From: Caproicibacterium sp. BJN0003
GTDB lineage: Bacteria; Bacillota; Clostridia; Oscillospirales; Acutalibacteraceae
Direction of reading: 5' to 3'
DNA length: 64,000 nt
Assembly (NCBI RefSeq): GCF_026314295.1
Contig: NZ_CP111108.1
Span: 1,116,001-1,180,000, forward strand
A program made the translations under genes and the position numbers. This document shows, one piece after another, positions 58,495 to 64,000 of this stretch; position 1 is the first letter of the stretch, and every line of letters starts with the position of its first letter. A model generated the notes under the pieces. It was not told the DNA's origin and ran no database searches. It saw nothing but the letters and a program-made list of their open reading frames with translations.

Positions 58495-59054
58495 GAAACA
58501 ATTCCTCCCATCCGATCAAAAGGAAATATAATGAGCATAGCCTTGCCGATTATATTTTTCTGATCAATAAATCCAATATCAGCACTCCGACTGTCTTTCG
58601 ATACGGAGCGGTTATCTCCCAAAACAAACACATGTCCTGAAGGGACGGTCAGCGGAAACTGCAGATCAGATTGCTGATCGGTGCGGTTGTTCCCTATATA
58701 CCTAGTTTCATCCAGTTCGACTCCGTCAACAGACACTTTCCCCGAAGTACGATCAATATCCACGGTCTGATTTTCGGTTGCAATGACACGTTTAACCAGA
58801 GGAACTTCTTCAGAACCATTCGGCGCAATTACCACAACATCTCCGTTAGTGGGCTTTGTATAAATTCCGGTTAAAAGAATGCGATCCCCAGAATATAAAT
58901 TTGGAATCATTGAAGTACCATACACTTCTGCCACACGGAAAAACGCAGAAAAAAGCAACGTCACTATGATCAGAGCTGCAATGACTGCTTCGACCCATTC
59001 ATAAATACTAATTACTCTGTGATTTTTTGAAGTGTTTTCTATATTGCGCTTCAC
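58491..59054 (-). CDS. lepB: Signal peptidase I
   Basis: A 187-residue membrane-anchored peptidase of secreted proteins. One N-terminal helix (AVIAALIIVTLLFSAFF) is followed by the catalytic serine in YGTSMIPNLYSGD near 50 and lysine in VPLVKRVIA near 91, and GDNRSVSKDSR near 147. The start is GTG at 59054 behind AAAGGAGTAAGAAA. Coupled to rbgA. Confidence 0.94.
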   Translation of the reverse strand: MKRNIENTSKNHRVISIYEWVEAVIAALIIVTLLFSAFFRVAEVYGTSMIPNLYSGDRILLTGIYTKPTNGDVVVIAPNGSEEVPLVKRVIATENQTVDIDRTSGKVSVDGVELDETRYIGNNRTDQQSDLQFPLTVPSGHVFVLGDNRSVSKDSRSADIGFIDQKNIIGKAMLIIFPFDRMGGIVS

Positions 59055-59100
59055 TTTCTTACTCCTTTACGGAACAAAACTTTTAAAAGTTTAAAGATAC

Positions 59101-59127
59101 AAAAAAGGGACACTCTCATGTCCCTTC
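59101..59127 (-). terminator. Rho-independent terminator after rplS
   Basis: Minus-strand AAGGGACA pairs with TGTCCCTT around TGAGAG, followed by TTTT. Confidence 0.9.
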
Positions 59128-59143
59128 TCATCTTTTCGATTGT

Positions 59144-59488
59144 TTATTTTACGATTTCACGAAGTTTTGCAGCCTTGCCCACGCGATCACGTAAATAATA
59201 AAGCTTTGCTCTGCGGGTATGGCCCTTGCGAACCAGCTCTACAGATTTTACATTCGGGGAATGAACTGGGAATACACGCTCGACGCCAACCCCATAAGCG
59301 ACGCGGCGAACGGTAAAGGTTTCGCTGATTCCGGAACCTTTACGTGCAATGACAGTTCCTTCAAACAACTGAATACGTTCACGATTTCCTTCGCGAATAT
59401 TCACACTTACTTTTACAGTGTCGCCCACTTCGAATTTTGGGGGCTCTGCTTTAATGGAATCCTGAGAAATTAATTTTAATGCGTCCAT
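59144..59488 (-). CDS. rplS: 50S ribosomal protein L19
   Basis: A 114-residue bL19 protein at the subunit interface. It shows [51 protein letters not shown] and the C-terminal [16 protein letters not shown]. The start is ATG 59488 behind AGGAGGAAAATC; a longer in-frame start lies in the leader. It usually follows trmD; here trmD is not in the window. Confidence 0.97.
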   Translation of the reverse strand: MDALKLISQDSIKAEPPKFEVGDTVKVSVNIREGNRERIQLFEGTVIARKGSGISETFTVRRVAYGVGVERVFPVHSPNVKSVELVRKGHTRRAKLYYLRDRVGKAAKLREIVK

Positions 59489-59610
59489 GATTTTCCTCCT
59501 AAAGATTAGACATTCATGCAATTTTCTGCAGAGGACTGTCCGTTTTCAATGTCGTTTACGACGGGCATTGAACTCCTCCGGGGAGTCCGGAGATTTCCAA
59601 ATGCTTTTAT
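59489..59610 (-). promoter_or_regulatory. Structured leader of rplS, possibly an L19-type autoregulatory leader
   Basis: The minus-strand leader folds into a CTCCGG/CCGGAG hairpin and a second stem with CAAT... GTCG TAAA CGAC ...ATTG. Ribosomal protein genes often regulate their own translation through such structure; identity with a described L19 leader was not tested. Confidence 0.4.
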
Positions 59611-59639
59611 ATTTTAGCACAAAGTGATTAAAAAGGCAA
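59611..59639 (-). promoter_or_regulatory. Candidate promoter for rplS
   Basis: Minus-strand TTGCCT (59634-59639) and TAAAAT (59611-59616) are 17 bases apart, just before the structured leader. Confidence 0.6.
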
Positions 59640-59653
59640 GAATTTTTTATAGT

Positions 59654-60304
59654 TCATACAAATCTTTTGAAGCTATTGTCATAAAGTTCAGTCCTTACAA
59701 TTTCAGCCTGTTTCGAAAAAGAAAATTCTTTTTCGGCACAAGTTAAAATAAGCGAGGGATTCAGATTAAACTGATTTCCTGCCGGTAGTAAAACATTAAT
59801 TAAAATTCCTGTTTCTGTTTTCTTAACCGAAAACTTTTGAATCTCCGGACGAATATCCAGATCAATCCAACCGCTTTTTGTGTGTTTTGGCGCAACCAGA
59901 TGTTCTTTTTTCATCATGTCCTGAAATTGTTGAGAGAGTTCATCCGGATTATCACAATCAATTTTCATTTCATAAGAGGCAAAAGTAATTGCCGATGATT
60001 TCATAACAGGTTCTGTCACATCAAGGATCGGCAAATCTCGCGGTAATGCTTTCTTCAGTCGTTCTTTAATTTCCTCATTACTGATCTCGCCTTCTATTCG
60101 AAAATCAAAGCTCTCGCGAAGTCCATAAAATCCAAGGCTCAGCGGAAGTGCAAAGGTTAAATACGCATGAGTGTTAAAGCCTTTCGTATACCACAACGGT
60201 ATTCTTGCGCGCTGTGCTGCCCGGGCAATACAGCGGCTTAAATCCAGATGAGAAATATACCTTGCCGCGCCTATTTTCTGGAACCAGACTCTAACGCTTC
60301 TCAT
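59654..60304 (-). CDS. DUF2344 protein, radical SAM-associated (TIGR03936)
   Basis: A 216-residue protein of the TIGR03936/DUF2344 family that pairs with TIGR03960 radical SAM proteins. The N-terminus RVWFQKIGAARYISHLDLSR and the phrase PLWYTKGFNTHAYLTFALPLSLG match the family. It overlaps the radical SAM gene by 14 bases. Function is unknown; in other Clostridia the pair lies beside RNase G and rplU, which is not so here. Confidence 0.85.
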   Translation of the reverse strand: MRSVRVWFQKIGAARYISHLDLSRCIARAAQRARIPLWYTKGFNTHAYLTFALPLSLGFYGLRESFDFRIEGEISNEEIKERLKKALPRDLPILDVTEPVMKSSAITFASYEMKIDCDNPDELSQQFQDMMKKEHLVAPKHTKSGWIDLDIRPEIQKFSVKKTETGILINVLLPAGNQFNLNPSLILTCAEKEFSFSKQAEIVRTELYDNSFKRFV

Positions 60305-62135
60305 AGCAGATTCCTCCTCCGAAGCGTGCTGCCCCGCATGCAGAACAGGATTCTCTGCAGTTTGGCGTTGTCGCTGCGCAATATGCTTTCTTGCATTCGT
60401 TGATTAAAAATTCTTTTTTAATTCCATAGTCAATGTGATCCCATGGAAGGATCTCATCAAAACTTCTTCTGCGATTCGCATAAAAAGCAGGATCAATCCC
60501 ACAGTCTTTAAAAACAGACAGCCAGTTTTCCAGAGAAAAATAATGATCCCAGCCATCCATGCGCATATGGCGCTTATTTGCTTCTAAAAGTGCTTTTCCA
60601 AGCCGACGATCTCCCCGTGCAAAAACAGCTTCTATTAAGCTGGTAGACGCATCATGCCAATTTGGCGTGATTTTATGAGAATGAACGGACTGTACCAAAA
60701 CATGCTGCTTTTCGAGCATCTGCTCCATGGTATCCTGCGGTTCCCATTGAAACGGTGTAAAAGGCTTTGGAATAAACGCAGAAGCACTAACCGTTACTTT
60801 AACGCCCTTCCCTTTTGGCTTATTAGAATTTTCGTAAAAAGTATCCACTACTTTTTGAGCAAGCTGTGCTATTCCTTCTACGTCTTCTAAAGTTTCGGTA
60901 GGAAGGCCCAGCATAAAATAAAGCTTAACGGTTGTCCAACCACCGGAAAATGCAGTGTTTACCGTTTTTAAAAGCTGCTCTTCTGTAATGTTTTTATTGA
61001 TCACATTCCGCATACGCTGCGTTCCGGCTTCCGGTGCAAAGGTAAGTCCGCTTCGCCGCACGGATTTAATTTTATTCATCATCTCATTTTGAAATCCGTC
61101 GACTCGGAGGCTCGGCAGTGAAATGCCAATTTTCTCATCTTTCGTCCACTCAAGAAGCTTATCCAACAGCGGATTAATCTGAGAATAATCACTGGTACTC
61201 AGTGAAGACAAGGAAACTTCATCATATCCTGTGCTTTCACAAAGGTCCCTGCATTGACGGTTGACCGTATCCGGACTTTTTTCCCGAACCGGACGATATA
61301 GAAATCCGGCCTGACAGAACCGACAGCCCCGAATACATCCACGAAACACTTCCGAAACTGCACGGTCATGAATAATTTCGAGAAATGGAACCATGCATTT
61401 ATCCGGAAAATAGCAATGGTCCATATCGAGCATCAATCGCTTTTCGACCGTTTTGGGTGCTCCGTGAGTTGGCGTGATCGCTTTTACAGTACCGTCCTCA
61501 TGATACTGCACATCATAAAAGGAAGGAACATAAACGCCTTTAATCTTAGCGGCAGCTTCCAAAAATTCTTCTTTCCCGGCACCGCGCTTTTTATATTCCC
61601 GATAAAGGTCACAGACCTCTAAATCTACTTCTTCCCCTTCTCCAACAAAAGCAAGATCAATAAAATCCGCAATTGGCTCTAGATTGCAGACGCACGGTCC
61701 CCCTGCTACCACAAGATTCTTAAGCCCTTTTCTGTCTTTGGACAGCAGAGGAATCCCGCCGAGTTCCAGCATATTAAGAACATTGGTATAACAGAGCTCA
61801 TACTGCAAAGTAAATCCAATAATATCAAATTCAGAGAGTGCGTCACCGCTTTCCAGAGCGCAAAGAGGTGTATGTGTCTCTCTCATGAGCTCTTCCATAT
61901 CTGTCCAAGGTGCAAATGCACGTTCACACCATAGATAATCCGGAAGATTCAGTTCGCTATAAAGAATTCGCAGCCCTAAGTGAGACATTCCAACTTCATA
62001 AATATCCGGAAAGCAAAAGACAAATCGCAAATCGATATTTTTTAAATCCTTTTGAATACTGTTGAGCTCTCCGCCTACATAACGTCCCGGTTTTTGAACT
62101 TTCGGAAGCAAAGCTTCCATTTGTTTATTAATCAC
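60291..62135 (-). CDS. TIGR03960 radical SAM protein with B12-binding-like N-terminus
   Basis: A 614-residue radical SAM protein. The N-terminal B12-binding-type domain includes IDLRFVFCFPDIYEVGMSHLG. The catalytic cluster motif CIRGCRFCQAG (CxxxCxxC) is near residue 276, and the C-terminal cysteine cluster (CRESCSACGAARFGGGIC) may bind extra metal. Likely a tRNA/rRNA or methylthiolation-like modifier, but the reaction is not known. The start is GTG at 62135, six bases after GGGAGGAT. Confidence 0.87.
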   Translation of the reverse strand: MINKQMEALLPKVQKPGRYVGGELNSIQKDLKNIDLRFVFCFPDIYEVGMSHLGLRILYSELNLPDYLWCERAFAPWTDMEELMRETHTPLCALESGDALSEFDIIGFTLQYELCYTNVLNMLELGGIPLLSKDRKGLKNLVVAGGPCVCNLEPIADFIDLAFVGEGEEVDLEVCDLYREYKKRGAGKEEFLEAAAKIKGVYVPSFYDVQYHEDGTVKAITPTHGAPKTVEKRLMLDMDHCYFPDKCMVPFLEIIHDRAVSEVFRGCIRGCRFCQAGFLYRPVREKSPDTVNRQCRDLCESTGYDEVSLSSLSTSDYSQINPLLDKLLEWTKDEKIGISLPSLRVDGFQNEMMNKIKSVRRSGLTFAPEAGTQRMRNVINKNITEEQLLKTVNTAFSGGWTTVKLYFMLGLPTETLEDVEGIAQLAQKVVDTFYENSNKPKGKGVKVTVSASAFIPKPFTPFQWEPQDTMEQMLEKQHVLVQSVHSHKITPNWHDASTSLIEAVFARGDRRLGKALLEANKRHMRMDGWDHYFSLENWLSVFKDCGIDPAFYANRRRSFDEILPWDHIDYGIKKEFLINECKKAYCAATTPNCRESCSACGAARFGGGICYEKR

Positions 62136-62204
62136 AGAAATCCTCCCAAAAAGAATTCTCTTTATTATATCCTGCTTTCCGAGAGTTTTCAAGCGGTTAG
62201 CGTT

Positions 62205-62780
62205 TTACTTCAACAGCAGAAATGCCATTAAGTAAACACTACAAAGCAATAAAGAAAAATTCCATTTAGATCGAAACAGAACAATAAAGCCGAGGATACC
62301 CAGCGGAACAAGGATGCAAAAGGAAATTATTTTTAAAATCTTCTCGACTGTATTTTCCGGGAAATAGAGACAAAGCAGAGAAAAAAGGGCCTGCCCCCCA
62401 TCCAGAGGAATGATGGGAAGCAAATTAAATAATCCCAAAGCCAGATTCATCTGTGCAAAAAGGGTCTGGTTTCCCAGCAAAAAAAGAAGTCCTCCAAGAA
62501 GAAGATTCACTGCCGGACCAGAAAGGTTCACTAGACAATCTTTTTGATAAGAAGTTTTTTCCGATGATGCACTGATTTCTGCTCCAAATGCTGTCAGACA
62601 GATTTTTTTAGGAATTCTCCCACAGAGAATCATCATAAAGATGTGGGAAAGTTCATGAATTGCAGCTGCAAGCAGACCATAACTTAAAAATCCGGTAGTA
62701 TCCAGCATCAGCAGAAAAGAAATCATCAGCAGAAAAGATATTCTGATCGTAAATTCACAATGACAAATGCGAAATCTCAT
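62205..62780 (-). CDS. Site-2 protease family protein (M50)
   Basis: A 191-residue polytopic protein with the zinc-protease motif AIHELSHIF (HExxH) near residue 41 and the third-ligand motif IPLDGGQAL near 126, and GLFNLLPI before it. The SpoIVFB-like fold cleaves within membranes. It overlaps the small upstream gene by four bases. In Bacillus SpoIVFB is held inactive by SpoIVFA, and the neighbour may be a partner. Substrate unknown. Confidence 0.82.
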   Translation of the reverse strand: MRFRICHCEFTIRISFLLMISFLLMLDTTGFLSYGLLAAAIHELSHIFMMILCGRIPKKICLTAFGAEISASSEKTSYQKDCLVNLSGPAVNLLLGGLLFLLGNQTLFAQMNLALGLFNLLPIIPLDGGQALFSLLCLYFPENTVEKILKIISFCILVPLGILGFIVLFRSKWNFSLLLCSVYLMAFLLLK

Positions 62781-63007
62781 ATTTGACTGTTGCTGTTATC
62801 ATAGGAAGGAAATACTGGAATCAGCTGGCGTTCCCAATCTTTTACCTGATCATTCGGTAAAACATTCTGTTCCGCCTGCAGCTGATACCAACTGCGTACC
62901 TGCCCATAAACGGGTTGATCTACAGTTTTTAAAATAATTGCCGCCAACAATGCACCAACACAAACGATTAGCTGAACGACCCGTAAAATCTTTTCTCCTT
63001 CTTTCAT
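62777..63007 (-). CDS. Small membrane protein upstream of the site-2 protease
   Basis: A 76-residue protein with one N-terminal membrane helix (VVQLIVCVGALLAAIIL near residues 10-26) and a polar tail (WYQLQAEQNVLPNDQ). I do not recognise it. The start is ATG 63007 behind AGGAGGTG; GTG upstream is inside that site. Its stop overlaps the protease start, so the pair is coupled. It may anchor or regulate the protease; inference only. No LytM domain as in SpoIVFA. Confidence 0.65.
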   Translation of the reverse strand: MKEGEKILRVVQLIVCVGALLAAIILKTVDQPVYGQVRSWYQLQAEQNVLPNDQVKDWERQLIPVFPSYDNSNSQI

Positions 63008-63057
63008 AAAAAGCACCTCCTCACTTTTATCTTATGAAAAAAAGAGGACGAACATGC

Positions 63058-63097
63058 AAAGAGCAGGAAAAGCATTTGGGCTTTTCCTGCTCTTTTA
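63058..63097 (-). terminator. Rho-independent terminator after the oxidoreductase gene
   Basis: Minus-strand AGAGCAGGAAAAGC pairs with GCTTTTCCTGCTCT around CCAAAT and ends in TTTG. Confidence 0.85.
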
Positions 63098-63107
63098 AAA
63101 AAGAAAT

Positions 63108-64000
63108 TTATTTTTTTGACTGGATATACTTATCAATAGAAGCTGCAGCTGTTTTTCCGCCTCCCATTGCAAGAATAACCGTTGCTGCACCGGAAACTGC
63201 ATCGCCTGCAGCATAGACTCCTTCACGGGTGGTCTTCATGGAGTCATCTACCACAATGCAGCCTTTCCGATTGGCTTCGAGCCCCTCGGTTGTAGAACGA
63301 ACCAGCGGATTCGGACGATTTCCGATTGCCATGACTACACAATCTACTGGAATTTCATAATTGCTGCCCGGAATTTCAATCGGCCGGCGGCGGCCGGAAG
63401 CATCCGGCTCTCCGAGTTCCATCTTAATGCACTCAATTGCTTTTACGTGACCACTTTCGTCTCCAAGAATCTGAACCGGATTGCGCAGAAGATCAAATTT
63501 TACGCCTTCTTCTTTTGCATGGTGAATCTCTTCTTTTCTGGCCGGCATTTCCTCTTCGGAACGACGATAAACGATCGAAACTTCTTCGGCTCCTAACCGT
63601 AAAGCAGTTCTGGCAGCATCCATAGCAACATTTCCACCGCCTACAACAGCAACTCGTTTTGGTTTAATCATAGGAGTATCATAATCGGGATTATAAGCTT
63701 TCATCAGATTGACACGAGTTAAAAATTCATTTGCAGAATAAGTACCGACTAAATCTTCTCCGGGAATATTCATAAAGCTCGGTAATCCTGCTCCAGTCCC
63801 GATAAAAACTGCCTCATAACCCATAGAAAAGAGTTCATCTACATCCAATACTTTTCCCATAACCATATCGGTTTCGATGGAGACGCCAGCTTCACGCAAA
63901 CTGTCAATTTCTTTCTGAACAGTTTCTTTCGGCAGACGGAACTGCGGAATTCCGTACATCAGTACGCCTCCAGCTGTATGAAGGGCTTCAAAAACAGTCA
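63108..64000 (-). CDS. gltA: Glutamate synthase small-subunit-type NADPH oxidoreductase (partial)
   Basis: The C-terminal part of an FAD- and NADPH-binding oxidoreductase; the frame is open to the window end (reading upstream TVFEALHTAGGVL before MYGIPQFRLPKE). It has the NADPH Rossmann motif RVAVVGGGNVAMDAAR near residue 105 and the FAD-binding GVYAAGDAVSGAATVILAMGGGK near the end. These enzymes pass electrons from NADPH to glutamate synthase or ferredoxin (GltA/NfnB types), and which one is not decidable from the visible part. A terminator follows the stop. Confidence 0.88.
   Translation of the reverse strand, partial: TVFEALHTAGGVLMYGIPQFRLPKETVQKEIDSLREAGVSIETDMVMGKVLDVDELFSMGYEAVFIGTGAGLPSFMNIPGEDLVGTYSANEFLTRVNLMKAYNPDYDTPMIKPKRVAVVGGGNVAMDAARTALRLGAEEVSIVYRRSEEEMPARKEEIHHAKEEGVKFDLLRNPVQILGDESGHVKAIECIKMELGEPDASGRRRPIEIPGSNYEIPVDCVVMAIGNRPNPLVRSTTEGLEANRKGCIVVDDSMKTTREGVYAAGDAVSGAATVILAMGGGKTAAASIDKYIQSKK

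Noticed and set aside
1..64000. CRISPR arrays, IS elements or large repeats
   Set aside because: No regularly spaced repeats or transposase-like genes were seen; the only long exact repeat I noticed is the tRNA-Asp pair.

Overview
The window is 64 kb of chromosomal, low-to-moderate GC Firmicutes DNA, most likely from a spore-forming member of the class Clostridia. Support comes from linked SCIFF peptide and maturase genes (scfA/scfB), SpoIIM, CwlD and SigH-like genes, a diaminopimelate-type lysine operon behind a lysine riboswitch, HprK, WhiA, RapZ and YqeG families, AGGAGG-type ribosome binding sites and TTGACA/TATAAT promoters. An Oscillospiraceae/Ruminococcaceae-like relative is my best guess, but no 16S or marker comparison was possible. 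I see no prophage, transposase, IS element, CRISPR array or replication origin. The two tyrosine recombinases are the only integrase-fold genes.

Region by region. 1-6.3 kb: the end of asnS, an aminotransferase, a fused SecDF translocase, then a nitroreductase and a degenerate-looking glycosyltransferase on the minus strand. 6.5-15.7 kb: a plus-strand block hprK, PHP phosphatase, murB, rapZ, whiA, dnaE, pfkA; yvcK, often found between rapZ and whiA, is absent. 15.8-16.05 kb: minus-strand tRNAs Trp, Asp, Thr. 16.2-18.7 kb: rpsU, yqeG, aroQ, efp and an acidic zinc-ribbon protein. 18.7-21.9 kb: a Crp/Fnr regulator with a three-gene ABC importer. 21.9-28.7 kb: a ComM/YifB ATPase opposite a SigH-like sigma factor, a zinc-ribbon protein with a structured leader, a frameshifted DUF1858 gene, trmK, a Nif3-like gene, rqcH and an unknown gene. 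28.8-32.4 kb: the minus-strand operon asd-dapA-dapB-ACT under a lysine riboswitch.

32.5-37.3 kb: queA, tgt, yajC, a TIGR04086-type membrane protein, the 48-residue six-cysteine SCIFF peptide and its radical SAM maturase. 37.6-41.98 kb: spoIIM, xerD, a second tyrosine recombinase behind a perfect inverted repeat, a Cys-rich small protein and radA. 42-44.8 kb: cwlD, a MATE transporter and a DNA glycosylase. 44.9-45.3 kb: minus-strand tRNAs Val, Asp, Phe, Gly, Cys. 45.3-64 kb, all minus strand: methyltransferase, YerC-like repressor, lysA, ysxC, lon, clpX, clpP, tig (proteostasis cluster), a phosphoesterase, thrC, yraN, rnhB, rbgA, lepB, rplS, a radical SAM/DUF2344 pair, a site-2 protease with a small membrane partner, and a partial glutamate-synthase small-subunit-type oxidoreductase running off the end.

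The genes are mostly core: protein export and folding, translation, peptidoglycan and lysine synthesis, carbon control, DNA replication and repair, and sporulation. The best-defined specialised system is scfA-scfB, a known ribosomally made, thioether-crosslinked peptide whose function is still poorly understood. No clearly new multi-gene system is visible. The most unusual leads are the structured RNA leader before the zinc-ribbon gene, the 13-bp inverted repeat before the second recombinase, the stand-alone tandem ACT protein, the unknown gene behind rqcH, and the glycosyltransferase that has lost family residues.
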